64,000 nt of DNA from Sulfuriferula nivalis (GCF_009937995.1 NZ_AP021881.1:1860001-1924000), one strand, 5' to 3'. Numbered from the stretch's first letter, positions 8,150 to 19,333 are shown. Notes: generated by a model not told the origin, from the letters alone. Made by a program: numbers and translations.

Positions 8150-9016
8150 ATGACACCACAACCGCGTTTTGCAATAGCCACCAGTGATGCATATCAATGT
8201 GTTTTAGAAACATTTCTAGCCGCTGGCTGGAAACTGGAGAAATTATTTACTTCTCCAGGAGACTGGATGCATGATAATAAGCTCATTATTAACAGAGCAT
8301 TGGAACTTGGTGCCCCTGTGCAGCACTCCCCTATCACTGACAGCGATCTAGCTGCTCTTGGCAGCAGCGGTTGTACGACACTGATAATCGCAAGCTATCC
8401 ATGGAAAATTCCAGCATGGCAGCCACATCTTAAACACGCGATAAATTTCCACCCATCACCTCTACCAGAGGGGCGCGGCCCTTATCCATTGATTAGAGCC
8501 ATTCTTGACCAACATCAACAGTGGGGCATCACCTGTCATCAGATTAACGAACAGTTTGATCAGGGTGACATACTGGATGCTGAGATCTTCCAGATCAATC
8601 CTGATGAGCGTCATGAGACATTACGTTTAAAAACCCAAATGGCTGTGGCTCGACTAGCCCAACGAGTTGCCAACGACCTTGATACCCTGTGGCAACAAGC
8701 CACCCCACAAAGTGAAGGCAGTTACTGGCCGCTATGGTCAGAACAAGAACGCACCATCGATTTTAATCAGCCCATAACAACCATCATGCGTCAGATTCAT
8801 GCATTTGGTAATCTGGAATGCATAGCGACCATCAACAACGTAACGATATTCATACATAGTGCACAAGGCTGGCTAGAACCTCACAGCGCTCGACCCGGTG
8901 CAGTTGTTTACAGCAATGGGCTGGCACTGGTCATTGCTGCAGCCGATGGTGTCATTGCGATTACTGAATGGAGTTTTAACGCACCCGGGGCAATCACTTC
9001 AAGTACAAGACGTTAA
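8150..9016 (+). CDS. Formyltransferase-fold protein
   Basis: 288 aa with the N10-formyltetrahydrofolate-dependent transferase core. The catalytic triad pattern is visible: Asn and His in INFHPSPLPEGRGPYP (near residue 102) and Asp in FDQGDILDA (near residue 141). The C-terminal third resembles the small substrate-recognition domain of methionyl-tRNA formyltransferase, but the whole is shorter than Fmt (about 310 aa) and the N-terminal nucleotide-fold start is divergent. It may formylate a small molecule or sugar nucleotide rather than Met-tRNA; the substrate is unknown. It is convergent with, and overlaps by 18 bases, a TPR-glycosyltransferase gene. Confidence 0.75.
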   Translation: MTPQPRFAIATSDAYQCVLETFLAAGWKLEKLFTSPGDWMHDNKLIINRALELGAPVQHSPITDSDLAALGSSGCTTLIIASYPWKIPAWQPHLKHAINFHPSPLPEGRGPYPLIRAILDQHQQWGITCHQINEQFDQGDILDAEIFQINPDERHETLRLKTQMAVARLAQRVANDLDTLWQQATPQSEGSYWPLWSEQERTIDFNQPITTIMRQIHAFGNLECIATINNVTIFIHSAQGWLEPHSARPGAVVYSNGLALVIAAADGVIAITEWSFNAPGAITSSTRR

Positions 9017-10408
9017 CTCTGAACGCGCCAGATCTTGGCGCTGTTTCCATTCATGTAGCGCTGCAACCACGGCAATAATAACTTGTGACCAATTTCCACT
9101 CTGAGGTTGACGGAATAAGCGCATATTTTCCGGATACCATGGTGTATCTGTCCGTTCTGTGAGCCAGCGCCAATCCGTACGATAGTCCGGCAACAACAGC
9201 CAGCACGGTTTCCCCAAAGCACCAGCCAAATGCGCCACCGCCGTATCAACACTGATCACCAGGTCAAGGTTAGAAATAACTGCCGCCGTATCAGCAAAGT
9301 CCACCAACTGATTACCCAAAGCCAGCAACACCAATCCATCAGGTGGTCGCAACGCCTCATCCTCCCCCTCACCTTTTTGCAGGCTCACATATTGAATGCC
9401 AGGAACAGTACCAAGTGGTGCCAGTGTATCCAGTGAAGGCAAGGAACGATCAGCATCATTCTCAAAATTTGGATTGCCTTTCCAAACCAGTCCAACTTTA
9501 TATCCTGACATAGGCAACAGCTTTGACCACGTGGATAACTTGTCAGCATCAGCTGATAAATAAGGAATATCAGCTGGTATGTTTTCCAACCGGGTGTGAC
9601 AGTAATGAGGCAAACTCAGGGGTGGCGTCCAATAATCAAAGCCTGTGGCAGGTATACCTTCATCCAGAGAAATGACATCATCAACCCCCTGTAGTGTTGC
9701 AAACAATGCTTTAAGCCCAGGATGGCAAACCAATGCAACACGTGTTGCACCCATGGATTTGAGCATCGACCCATAACGGCAAAACTGTATCATGTCACCG
9801 TGTCCAGCTTCTATGCTGATGACAATAGACTTACCTGCCAGCGACTCACCAAGCCAGCGTGGGTAACTGAAATGCTGCGCCAGCGAGTCATACCACTCAC
9901 GAGCACCCAAACATTGCCAGCCTTCTGCAAAACGACCCTGCCGCAATAATATATATCCCAGATTAAATAAGGCCTTGGCATACGTATTATCCAATTTTAA
10001 CGCTGTCCGATAACAAAGCTCAGCCTCATCCTCCTTATGCATACAAGCCAGCAGCACACCCAGATTAGACCATGTCACAGGCGACTCGGGCGCAAGTTGC
10101 AACGCCTGCCTGCCGACCTTTTCCGCTTCAGCAAAACGTTTGCTATCCAACAACATCACGCCCAGTAATAAGTAAGGCTGGACACCGTCAGGCACAATAC
10201 TGATAGCCTTTTTATAACAGGTCTCTGCCTCGGCTAGCGCACCAGCCTGCTTAAGTAACAAGCCAAGATTGGTCAATACCTCGCTAAAATTCGGATCCAG
10301 TGTCAAAGCTTGCCGAAAGCACTGCTCTGCATCAGCAGCCTTACCCGATTTCATCAACTGGTTACCTGCAAAAAACAATGTTTCCGCCTGCGTGAGTGGA
10401 GTGCGCAT
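8999..10408 (-). CDS. TPR-repeat glycosyltransferase (GT9/GT41-like)
   Basis: About 469 aa. The N-terminal ~165 residues are four or more tetratricopeptide repeats (for example ALTLDPNFSEVLTNLGLLLK and ALQLAPESPVTWSNLGVLLA). The C-terminal half resembles heptosyltransferase or O-GlcNAc-transferase type domains, with GLVWKGNPNFENDADRS and the nucleotide-sugar segment LVISVDTAVAHLAGALGKP. Such fusions glycosylate proteins or surface polymers in the cytoplasm. The frame opens upstream to a GTG at 10462, but that lies inside the terminator hairpin of the preceding gene, so the ATG at 10408 is preferred. Acceptor and donor are unknown. Confidence 0.8.
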   Translation of the reverse strand: MRTPLTQAETLFFAGNQLMKSGKAADAEQCFRQALTLDPNFSEVLTNLGLLLKQAGALAEAETCYKKAISIVPDGVQPYLLLGVMLLDSKRFAEAEKVGRQALQLAPESPVTWSNLGVLLACMHKEDEAELCYRTALKLDNTYAKALFNLGYILLRQGRFAEGWQCLGAREWYDSLAQHFSYPRWLGESLAGKSIVISIEAGHGDMIQFCRYGSMLKSMGATRVALVCHPGLKALFATLQGVDDVISLDEGIPATGFDYWTPPLSLPHYCHTRLENIPADIPYLSADADKLSTWSKLLPMSGYKVGLVWKGNPNFENDADRSLPSLDTLAPLGTVPGIQYVSLQKGEGEDEALRPPDGLVLLALGNQLVDFADTAAVISNLDLVISVDTAVAHLAGALGKPCWLLLPDYRTDWRWLTERTDTPWYPENMRLFRQPQSGNWSQVIIAVVAALHEWKQRQDLARSELTSCT

Positions 10409-10441
10409 ATTTATTAAAGTATCAGCAAAATTTAAGCTTCC

Positions 10442-10481
10442 AAATAAAAAATGCACACCCACATATAGTCATGGATGTGCA
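10442..10481 (-). terminator. Rho-independent terminator after the charged periplasmic protein gene
   Basis: On the minus strand an imperfect stem (TGCACATCC with GGGTGTGCA, 10472-10481 with 10452-10460) is followed by a run of six T and a further ATTT. It lies just after the stop at 10508 and isolates that gene from the downstream TPR-glycosyltransferase. Confidence 0.75.
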
Positions 10482-10507
10482 TTACAGTAATAGCAGTCCA
10501 GCAACAA

Positions 10508-10846
10508 TTACTGGCCAATTTTCTTGCTAATCCCATTTTCCTGCTGGTTTAAAGCTTTTTGATCCTGATTGGTAATATGACCGCCGTCCTGATGCGCCAT
10601 ATCACGCTCTTCCTGGCGCACCTGGTTATCTTCCTTATGTAACTTATGCGCTTCCTGCTTGCTCATGTCGCCTTCCTTGACCTCATGATTGATGCGCTTA
10701 TCCTGTTTGTGCAACCGATCATTCACTTCATCGCGTCGAGGATGCGTTTTTTCAAATTTGGATTCAGCCATAGCACTCGTTGCAGTCGCCGCAATGAACC
10801 CGGTCAATACGGTAATTAAAATTGCCTTGCTTGATTTCTGTAACAT
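10508..10846 (-). CDS. Highly charged small periplasmic protein
   Basis: 112 aa. The ATG at 10846 has GGAG eight bases upstream; an ATG 12 bases earlier is possible. A clear signal peptide ends at AMA|ES. The mature ~85 residues are extremely hydrophilic, with repeated His-Lys, Asp-Lys and Gln-Glu patterns (RLHKQDKRINHEV, KLHKEDNQVRQEE) and no Cys, so probably helical or disordered. Similar short charged exported proteins occur in many beta- and gammaproteobacteria without known function; envelope stress or metal buffering by the several His would be guesses. It has its own terminator and a long inverted repeat upstream. Confidence 0.75.
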   Translation of the reverse strand: MLQKSSKAILITVLTGFIAATATSAMAESKFEKTHPRRDEVNDRLHKQDKRINHEVKEGDMSKQEAHKLHKEDNQVRQEERDMAHQDGGHITNQDQKALNQQENGISKKIGQ

Positions 10847-10869
10847 AACAATCTCCATAAACGGTTATT

Positions 10870-10902
10870 TATTTGAGTAGCATGGATGCTACATAGCAAA
10901 TA
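10870..10902. promoter_or_regulatory. Interrupted inverted repeat upstream of the charged periplasmic protein
   Basis: A perfect inner palindrome GTAGCAT-GG-ATGCTAC (10877-10892) is flanked by further complementary arms TATTTG (10870-10875) and CAAATA (10897-10902). It lies 24-56 bases before the start of the minus-strand gene at 10846, so it could be an operator or a 5'-leader stem-loop. No regulator is identified. Confidence 0.45.
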
Positions 10903-11020
10903 ACGATGGGTAGTATCTTATGTTGACTATTATGTTGTAACGATTTGTATCCGCAACCTCATTGCTGAGCAAACATTAAAAGCAGAAAACATTACACGAA
11001 TTTAAATTGAATATTTGGGT

Positions 11021-11890
11021 TCATGTCTCCAGCATTTTCCTGATTTCCTGCAATTCAGCGGTACGTTGCGAATCTGGCTGTGGAAAAGCCGGATTAAGCA
11101 CTCTGAATGCATCCAGAATCACTTCAGAAATAATCAGGCGGGCATTTTCCTTATCATCAGCAGGAACAATGTACCATGGCGCATCCTCAGTACTGGTGGC
11201 GCTTAAACATGCCTCATACGCCTTCATGTAATCATCCCAATATTTACGCTCTTCAATGTCAGCCTGACTAAATTTCCAATTTTTTTCTGGCGCGTCTATC
11301 CGCGCGAGAAAACGCTTACGTTGTTCTTCATTGGACAAATGCAGAAAAAACTTGATGACTTTAGTACCATTACGCTGCAAATGTTTTTCCAAGTCGTTAA
11401 TAGACTGATAACGCTCATCCCAAATTGTCTTTTCGTTGAGCAATTCCTTAGGCAAGCCCTGATTATGCAATATCTCCGGATGCACCCGCACAATCAACAC
11501 ATCTTCATAATATGAACGGTTAAAAATACCGATACGCCCGCGCTCCGGCAGGCACTGAACTGTCCGCCACAAAAAATCATGATCCAGCTCGGCTACACTA
11601 GGATGCTTAAAACTGTAGACTTGGCAGCCCTGTGGATTAATCCCTGACATCACATGTCGAATTGCGCCATCCTTACCGGCCGCATCCATCGCCTGAAATA
11701 TCAGCAATACGGAATGACTATTGGCAGCATAGTGTTTTTGCTGCATCGTACTTAATTCAGAAATCTGCTCAGCGAGTAATTGTTGATAATGATCTTTGGA
11801 TTTGTAGATAGGTTTAACCAGCGTCGACCATTTTTTAAGATTCACTTTTTTCGCCGCAGGTACCTGATAATCAGTTATATCTATTTTCAT
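11021..11890 (-). CDS. ppk2: Polyphosphate kinase 2 family protein
   Basis: 289 aa PPK2-type phosphotransferase that uses polyphosphate to phosphorylate nucleotides (or the reverse). The Walker A region reads [19 protein letters not shown], the lid and Walker B region [19 protein letters not shown], and the segment [17 protein letters not shown] is typical of single-domain PPK2. The wording resembles the class I/III group; which nucleotide it prefers cannot be decided here. The ATG at 11890 is preceded by GAGAGG; an upstream GTG at 11893 is less likely. It lies 34 bases after atpG of the N-ATPase operon on the same strand and could be read through from it. Confidence 0.88.
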   Translation of the reverse strand: MKIDITDYQVPAAKKVNLKKWSTLVKPIYKSKDHYQQLLAEQISELSTMQQKHYAANSHSVLLIFQAMDAAGKDGAIRHVMSGINPQGCQVYSFKHPSVAELDHDFLWRTVQCLPERGRIGIFNRSYYEDVLIVRVHPEILHNQGLPKELLNEKTIWDERYQSINDLEKHLQRNGTKVIKFFLHLSNEEQRKRFLARIDAPEKNWKFSQADIEERKYWDDYMKAYEACLSATSTEDAPWYIVPADDKENARLIISEVILDAFRVLNPAFPQPDSQRTAELQEIRKMLET

Positions 11891-11927
11891 CACTACGCCT
11901 CTCGTCCATACATACTATAAGTTATAA

Positions 11928-12812
11928 CTATTTCTTTTTATTCGATATTAGCAATTCAAATCCTGATACGACATCAAACAATTCAGCATCAATTCCACTC
12001 TGCCGCAAGCGGTGATAGCTCAAACGCAGATCAACCAGCATTTCCTCAATATTTTTTTCGGCACGCTGCATGGCAGCCAGTCGGCTGGCATTTTCACTGG
12101 CCAGTGATTCCACACAAGAACGGAACAGTGATACAAACAAGTACTCACGAATAAATGCGGCTAGAGTTAACGCACTTTCACCAATAATTTCAGGCAAATT
12201 TTGCGTAGGCCATTGCTGAGCCAGCAACTCATGCTGCCATGTTGCATCCAACGGCAACAGGCGTTGGCTGACTGGTTCATATAAAGCACCAGACTTAGGG
12301 CGATTATGAAAAATATAGACCTGCTCTACTCGACCTTGTTCACTGTACCTGCCAATCTCGGCCAGTATGCGCCCTATCAACGGCGTCACAGCATGTATGG
12401 CCGTCGGCACACCAAACAGACTGTCTGGCGTCAACCCTATCTGCTCAAGCCGCAGCTGCACTCGTTCACCTACCGCCCACACAACCTTATTGCCAGGCAA
12501 ATCACGTAACACATGCGCTGCAAAATCAGCTAGTTCATCATTAAACTGCCCAACCAATCCCTGATCCGACCCAAAAATAATGACGCCAGTCGCGACAGTA
12601 TGTTTGTGTACATTGCTCGACATCGGCGCGCCTTGTCGCAAGCACGCCAGCAAACCCAGCTGCACGGTACGATAATACTCATCCAATGAATTTACTGCTC
12701 GTTCATACTGGCTAATGCTCGATGCCGCCAACGCCTTCATCGTACGCACTACCGCTTCCAGTTCACCCGCATTACTGATTTTGCGCTGCAATGTGGCTGT
12801 TGAATCACTCAT
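11928..12812 (-). CDS. atpG: N-ATPase subunit gamma
   Basis: 294 aa rotor-shaft subunit of the N-type ATPase. The terminal coiled-coil helices are visible: an N-terminal helix with [22 protein letters not shown] and a C-terminal helix with [20 protein letters not shown]. The central domain ([13 protein letters not shown]) is normal for gamma. It diverges from housekeeping F-type gamma, as expected for N-ATPases. The start overlaps the atpA stop by four bases (ATGA). Last gene of the atpDCQRBEFAG operon, in the position characteristic of this family. Confidence 0.9.
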   Translation of the reverse strand: MSDSTATLQRKISNAGELEAVVRTMKALAASSISQYERAVNSLDEYYRTVQLGLLACLRQGAPMSSNVHKHTVATGVIIFGSDQGLVGQFNDELADFAAHVLRDLPGNKVVWAVGERVQLRLEQIGLTPDSLFGVPTAIHAVTPLIGRILAEIGRYSEQGRVEQVYIFHNRPKSGALYEPVSQRLLPLDATWQHELLAQQWPTQNLPEIIGESALTLAAFIREYLFVSLFRSCVESLASENASRLAAMQRAEKNIEEMLVDLRLSYHRLRQSGIDAELFDVVSGFELLISNKKK

Positions 12813-14356
12813 GCATCAACCTTAGTATCAGACTGTGATGCAAAAACCGCCAGCGCCCGACGGGCAATTTGTAATATGACCGATTTATCGGCTTCCTCAA
12901 GCTTGTTCGCCGATACAAAACCTTGAGAAATAGCAGATGGAATAGTTGCCGCCGCTGCACGTAAAGCAAGTTCAGCCTCTACCATGCGCTCCAATGGTAC
13001 TGTGTCAAACAGACCATCAGCCAGAGCTAACAGCACAGCAATCTGCTCAGTGACAGACACAGGCGAAAATTCAGGCTGTTTGAGACAGGCACGAATACGT
13101 CGTCCATGCGCTATGCTGGCGCGCGTACTATCATCCAGCCGTGCACCAAAACGCGCGAAACTTTCCAGCTCCTCAAACTGCGCGTAATCCAGCTTGAGAT
13201 TTGCCGCCACTGCACGGTAAGCTGCCAGCTGTGCCTTACCCCCAACACGTGACACCGATTTACCCACATCTACAGCTGGCAGCACACCCAACTCAAATAG
13301 CGTAGGTGACAAGTACAACTGACCATCGGTAATAGATATCAGATTAGTAGGAATATAAGCAGAAATATTCTGTGACTCAGTTTCAATAATTGGCAAAGCA
13401 GTTAATGATCCGCCGCCGAATTCCTTGCTCAAATGCGTCGCTCGTTCCAGCAAGCGTGAATGGATATAGAAAATATCACCAGGAAAAGCTTCTCGCCCAG
13501 GCGGACGACGCAACAACAATGACAACTCACGATAAGCACGCGCATGATTGGTCAGATCATCATACACAATCAACACGTCACGCCCTTGTTGCATAAAATA
13601 CTCAGCGATACTGGTTGCTGCATAGGGTGCGATATAGGCCAGACCCGGCGGATCATTGCCCTCAGTAACCAGCACCACGGTATATGCCAACGCACCTTTA
13701 TCACGCAATGTCGCAATCACTTTGGCGACACCGGATGCACGCTGACCAATAGCACAATAGATACACAACACATTCTGATTGTGTTGATTCAAAATCGCAT
13801 CCAGGGCAATCGTGGTCTTGCCTGTCTGACGATCGCCAAGTATCAGTTCACGCTGACCTCGGCCTATGGGTATCAGCGCATCAATTACCTTGATTCCCGT
13901 TTGCAAGGGCTGGGTGACGGGTGCTCTGTCCATAATCGCGGCAGCAGGCCGCTCAACGGGCATACGCTCGCTAAAATGCACAGCCCCACCACCATCCAGT
14001 GGTTGACCAAGCGGATTTAGCACCCTCCCTAACAGTCCATTTCCAACCCCGACATCCAACACGCGCCCTGTACGTTCAACTTCATCACCAGCATGTAAAT
14101 GCGCATATTCACCCAGCAATACCACACCGATTTCATCTTCATCTACGTTAAACGCAATACCAAATATGCCGCCTGGAAACTGCAATAGCTCCTCGAATCC
14201 GACACCTGGCAACCCAGATACTTTGGCAATACCGGTAGAAACACTGGTAATCGTGCCTATTTCTCGCGGCACTAATTTGGGTGCATGCGCTGCCCGTACT
14301 GCGCTGAATCCTGCAAAGGCCTGATCAAACACCGTCTGTAAACTATCAGTGCTCAT
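12809..14356 (-). CDS. atpA: N-ATPase subunit alpha
   Basis: About 515 aa. Non-catalytic nucleotide-binding subunit of the N1 headpiece. The P-loop GDRQTGKT and the arginine-finger region [15 protein letters not shown] are present, together with the alpha N-terminal crown ([20 protein letters not shown]). Two starts are possible, ATG at 14371 and ATG at 14356; the latter gives the usual short N-terminus ([10 protein letters not shown]) and is chosen, but both overlap or abut the end of atpF. It lies between the long b subunit and gamma, in the N-ATPase order. Confidence 0.92.
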   Translation of the reverse strand: MSTDSLQTVFDQAFAGFSAVRAAHAPKLVPREIGTITSVSTGIAKVSGLPGVGFEELLQFPGGIFGIAFNVDEDEIGVVLLGEYAHLHAGDEVERTGRVLDVGVGNGLLGRVLNPLGQPLDGGGAVHFSERMPVERPAAAIMDRAPVTQPLQTGIKVIDALIPIGRGQRELILGDRQTGKTTIALDAILNQHNQNVLCIYCAIGQRASGVAKVIATLRDKGALAYTVVLVTEGNDPPGLAYIAPYAATSIAEYFMQQGRDVLIVYDDLTNHARAYRELSLLLRRPPGREAFPGDIFYIHSRLLERATHLSKEFGGGSLTALPIIETESQNISAYIPTNLISITDGQLYLSPTLFELGVLPAVDVGKSVSRVGGKAQLAAYRAVAANLKLDYAQFEELESFARFGARLDDSTRASIAHGRRIRACLKQPEFSPVSVTEQIAVLLALADGLFDTVPLERMVEAELALRAAAATIPSAISQGFVSANKLEEADKSVILQIARRALAVFASQSDTKVDA

Positions 14357-15149
14357 CGTTACTTTTCTCATTTGCTACTGGCACAGTTTTAAGTTGCTCA
14401 TGCAACAGCTCACCTACACTTTTTTCCAGCGCACCCAGATATTCAGTGATGCTCCACGCCAGTTTCTGTCCATTTGCCGAAAGCTCAATACCACTGACAA
14501 TAGTTGGCACCACCTCAAATTGCAGCCGCTGTGTCAGGCCAAAAATCGCGTTTACCGCTGCTTCTATAACTGTATGCTGCTCAGCGGATAATGGGTAAGC
14601 GGTCCGCACCAGCGCAACACTCGATGTAGCCTTGAAAGCAGAAAGTAGTGGCGCTCGTTCTTCCTCATCCAACTGCTGCAAACGCTGAACAAACAAAGCA
14701 ACCATACGTGCTTCCAGCGTCTCCCCTGCCAAATCTCCCAATACCTTGCGGGCAATGGCAAAAACCTCATCCTGCGTTCTGTGCGTGATTTCAGCATTCA
14801 GATTCTGATGTTCATTACGCAATGCCTCCTGCCACTGACTACGTAACGTCGCTGTCTCCATGCGTGCGGTGTCAATAAAACGCTGCCGCTCGACTTTAGC
14901 TTCATCCATCGCCTTATTCATCATCTCAGTACGCGCTTGGTCGAACGCCTCATTTTTCTGGGCGAATTCATCACGCTGCTGCTGCGCTGCGAGTTTAGTC
15001 GAATTAGCTTCCGCAAGCTCAGCTGCAATGCGTTGCTCTCGTGTAGCGATAGCCTGCAATATAGGCTTATAAAGAAAATGCTTTAGCAGCCACACCAGAA
15101 TCAGAAAATTGATAACCTGGGCAACAACAGTAAACCAGTCAATTATCAT
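14346..15149 (-). CDS. atpF: N-ATPase subunit b with delta-like C-terminal extension
   Basis: 267 aa, about 100 longer than an ordinary F-type b subunit. One N-terminal transmembrane helix (near residues 5-27) is followed by a long charged coiled coil (to about residue 160). The C-terminal part contains the delta-like sequence [21 protein letters not shown]-ATPase operons lack a separate delta gene, and none is present here, so this extension probably does delta's job of clamping the stator to the head. It is three bases downstream of atpE and its 3' end overlaps atpA. Confidence 0.9.
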   Translation of the reverse strand: MIIDWFTVVAQVINFLILVWLLKHFLYKPILQAIATREQRIAAELAEANSTKLAAQQQRDEFAQKNEAFDQARTEMMNKAMDEAKVERQRFIDTARMETATLRSQWQEALRNEHQNLNAEITHRTQDEVFAIARKVLGDLAGETLEARMVALFVQRLQQLDEEERAPLLSAFKATSSVALVRTAYPLSAEQHTVIEAAVNAIFGLTQRLQFEVVPTIVSGIELSANGQKLAWSITEYLGALEKSVGELLHEQLKTVPVANEKSNDEH

Positions 15150-15152
15150 GCT

Positions 15153-15434
15153 TTATTTTCCCGCAGCTTCTGCGATAACGTGGCTCCAGAACGGATTAGC
15201 AAATAACAGTATCATCGACACCACAAAGCAATAAATCGCAACGGACTCTATCATTGCCAGCCCAACAAACAAGGTACGGGTAATGGTGCCCGCCGCATCG
15301 GGTTGCTGCGCCAGTGAAGTCAATGCAGTAGCAACTGCGCGCCCCTCTCCCAGTGCGGGTCCTATGCTACCCAGTGCTATCGTTAAGCCAGCGGTAATAA
15401 TTGAGGCTACCGCAATAATTGTCATATTATCCAT
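15153..15434 (-). CDS. atpE: N-ATPase rotor-ring subunit c, two helix carboxylates
   Basis: 93 aa hairpin of two transmembrane helices joined by the polar loop AQQPDAAG. The outer-helix ion site is E63 followed by S64 and Y68, which matches the Glu-Ser-x-x-x-Tyr pattern of Na+-binding rings. A second carboxylate, E30 (in GPALGEGRA), stands where Na+ rings of the Ilyobacter type have Gln32. Such double-carboxylate c subunits are typical of N-ATPases, and the Burkholderia pseudomallei ring of this class was reported to be a proton-specific 17-mer. Whether this ring moves H+ or Na+ cannot be settled from sequence. Confidence 0.93.
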   Translation of the reverse strand: MDNMTIIAVASIITAGLTIALGSIGPALGEGRAVATALTSLAQQPDAAGTITRTLFVGLAMIESVAIYCFVVSMILLFANPFWSHVIAEAAGK

Positions 15435-15451
15435 TTCAACTCCTTGTCGAA

Positions 15452-16168
15452 TTATGCTTCAGTTTGTGAGGTTATTACGTCATGTTGCGCTCTGTGCGTA
15501 CCTGTTGCTGCAGCGATATACACTGTGGCCAGAATACTGAATATATAAGCCTGCACCATCCCCGTGAGCAAGCCCAGCACGCTCATGGCTATGGGAAACA
15601 GGAACGGCGTAATAGTAAGCAGGATGCCAATAATCATGCCGCCGCTCATCATGTTACCGAACAGACGCACTGCCAGCGCCAGCGTGCGTGACAGCTCGCT
15701 GATAATATTGAACGGCAGCATGATAAAAGTTGGTTGCAGATAATCCTTCAAATACCCGCCCAATCCTAGCTCGCGGATACCGAAAAGTGGCACGGCTACC
15801 AGTACGCAAATTGCCAATGCAGCTGTAGTAGAAAGCGAAGCCGTGGGTGGTTCATAACCGGGAATAATGGTAAAAATACTGGCCGTAGCGACAAACAGAA
15901 AGAGCGTACCAAGAAAGCCCATATACTTTTCGGGCTGACGCAAACCTACCTCGCCTATTTGTTGCTTGATGGCCCCGACCACAATTTCCAGCAAGCTTTG
16001 CCAACGCGTAACTTGAACGCCATGTTTGCCTATCATACCTATCTTGCGCGTTACCAGCTTGGCGCCTATGACCAACACACCCATCAACACCCAGGTCGTC
16101 ACAATAGTCAGATTGAGTTTGATAAATCCATATTGCCAGAACACCACCTCATCCGGACTAAGATGCAT
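15452..16168 (-). CDS. atpB: N-ATPase subunit a
   Basis: 238 aa integral membrane stator subunit with five to six predicted membrane helices. The essential arginine that releases ions from the c ring is visible in SRTLALAVRLFGNMMSGG (near residue 165). The N-terminal helix region (FIKLNLTIVTTWVLMGVLVIG) and the final helix are conserved. A G-rich stretch precedes the ATG at 16168. The start overlaps the end of atpR by 11 bases. Confidence 0.93.
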   Translation of the reverse strand: MHLSPDEVVFWQYGFIKLNLTIVTTWVLMGVLVIGAKLVTRKIGMIGKHGVQVTRWQSLLEIVVGAIKQQIGEVGLRQPEKYMGFLGTLFLFVATASIFTIIPGYEPPTASLSTTAALAICVLVAVPLFGIRELGLGGYLKDYLQPTFIMLPFNIISELSRTLALAVRLFGNMMSGGMIIGILLTITPFLFPIAMSVLGLLTGMVQAYIFSILATVYIAAATGTHRAQHDVITSQTEA

Positions 16169-16457
16169 GACTGCCCCCCGTAGTTGTTACTGATAAACGG
16201 GTCATCCGTGTCACAATAAAACGCGCAATGATAAATCCTGCAAGACACGCCAACAGGCGTCGGAAATCATGATTCCCAACTATATAAAATCCGCCTACCG
16301 TGATACCTGTCCGTATCAACATACTGCTCAAAAACCATAGCGCAGGCCGATCCGCAGTCAATCCCTTCTGCACTGTCCACCACAGCCCACCAAAAAATAG
16401 CGCACCCAATGCCAGCCCAGCTAATAGTGATGGCATTAGCCCCCAGATTTCATTCAT
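16158..16457 (-). CDS. atpR: N-ATPase accessory membrane subunit AtpR
   Basis: About 99 aa with three hydrophobic segments (roughly residues 8-27, 39-58 and 65-85), the profile of AtpR, a protein specific to N-ATPase operons and proposed to help insert or assemble the c ring. Conserved-looking polar residues inside the membrane are the Arg of LIRTG and the RR of DFRRLL. The ATG at 16457 overlaps the atpQ stop by eight bases; a GTG at 16463 is the alternative. Its position between atpQ and atpB is diagnostic of the family. Confidence 0.88.
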   Translation of the reverse strand: MNEIWGLMPSLLAGLALGALFFGGLWWTVQKGLTADRPALWFLSSMLIRTGITVGGFYIVGNHDFRRLLACLAGFIIARFIVTRMTRLSVTTTGGSHAS

Positions 16458-16774
16458 TGTCACTATTCTGTTCCTCAGTTTGATTTTCTATACGCACCCA
16501 GCGCCACGCGTTCCAGCAACCCAGACTCAAGCCCATCATGAGTAACGTCAATGTCCATGAATGTGACATGGGGTAGTTCGCATCAAGCCAGTGTCCCAAT
16601 GCTGCCCCAAGCAAGGTAGGCACCACCACTGACCAGCCTATCAGCCCCATTACACTCAAGCCAGACCATACGACTTCTGGCATATCACTCTGCGCTTTGA
16701 GCTTACGCGCTGCCTTAACCCCTACCTTGCGACTAAAGTCGGATTCATCATTTTTAGGCTGTACTTTCGGCAAC

Positions 16775-16785
<11 letters not shown>
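16450..16785 (-). CDS. atpQ: N-ATPase accessory membrane protein AtpQ (AtpI-like)
   Basis: About 111 aa with a hydrophilic N-terminal half (KKxR-rich, VGVKAARKLKAQ) and two membrane helices near the middle and end (GLIGWSVVVPTLLGAALGHWLD; WTLTLLMMGLSLGCWNAW). This is the AtpI/AtpQ type with the GxxLGxWLD motif, implicated in ATPase assembly or Mg2+ supply. No ATG fits; a GTG at 16785 with AAGG six bases upstream is chosen over a GTG at 16815 whose spacing is poor. It overlaps the end of atpC by 11 bases. Confidence 0.82.
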
Positions 16786-18623
<1,838 letters not shown>

Positions 18624-18762
18624 TCATCATAGAACCTTTCAGCAGGCGTTACCAGCCATTTACAGAGCATGCAAACCACATGCAAAAAATTTTTAACATA
18701 ATACGATAGACAAATATATGGCATGCAATCCCCATTAGTAATGACAAATATCAGCCCAACTA

Positions 18763-19323
18763 TTAGTGTTCAGTTACGCTTTCCTTTATCCTAACTTCAA
18801 ACCAAACAATAATTAAAATAAATACTCCCAACATTATTAAGATAAACCAAGGAGCACTTTTTGAAGTTGATCGTGACCATGCCAAAGTTTTTTCATAACT
18901 TATTTTTTCTTCTCCGGTCACGACCACACGAACTAGGTGCTTATGCATAACAAAGAAATAAACGGGTTGCTCATACCACCATGCCACTGCCGGTCTTCCT
19001 GCCAGTTTAGGATATTCTGTTACGGGAAATAGACAATCCGGATGCTCCCCAAATATGCCAGAGGCGCAGGTAAAATAAGTTACACCGGCACTGTTCCTTA
19101 TCCCCGTCAAATACTCACTTCCATTCTTGCCAACTTTTTTATATGTCAATTCGCCACTAGTCACCTGTAATTGATTAATCGGAGGTATTGTTACCATCCA
19201 AGTATAGGACAGTGGAATCAAAATAATGAACACATATATTAGGAACGTCAGCAAACTACCAATACGAATATTATGTACATCTTTTGCTGAATAACGAGGT
19301 GGTTTTTTCATCTCACGAACCAT
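18763..19323 (-). CDS. Membrane protein of unknown function (186 aa, two membrane helices)
   Basis: A hydrophilic N-terminus (KKPPRYSAKD) precedes one membrane helix (near residues 24-46), an extracytoplasmic domain of about 105 residues with two Cys (TCASG and PDCLFP, possibly a disulfide), and a second helix (near residues 157-176) with a charged tail. Base composition is clearly more AT-rich than the neighbouring ATPase genes. It is the last gene of a minus-strand block of overlapping small genes. ATG codons at 19323 and 19311 are both possible; neither has a clear ribosome-binding site. No family is recognised. Confidence 0.6.
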   Translation of the reverse strand: MVREMKKPPRYSAKDVHNIRIGSLLTFLIYVFIILIPLSYTWMVTIPPINQLQVTSGELTYKKVGKNGSEYLTGIRNSAGVTYFTCASGIFGEHPDCLFPVTEYPKLAGRPAVAWWYEQPVYFFVMHKHLVRVVVTGEEKISYEKTLAWSRSTSKSAPWFILIMLGVFILIIVWFEVRIKESVTEH

Positions 19324-19333
19324 ACGGCAAACG

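Noticed and set aside
10409-10462. Longer N-terminus for the TPR-glycosyltransferase from GTG 10462
   Set aside because: That start lies within the upstream gene's terminator hairpin, and the added residues have no TPR pattern.
13544-14020. 158-codon plus-strand frame inside atpA
   Set aside because: Antisense shadow of a well-supported gene; rich in His, Thr and Gln as is typical of antisense frames.
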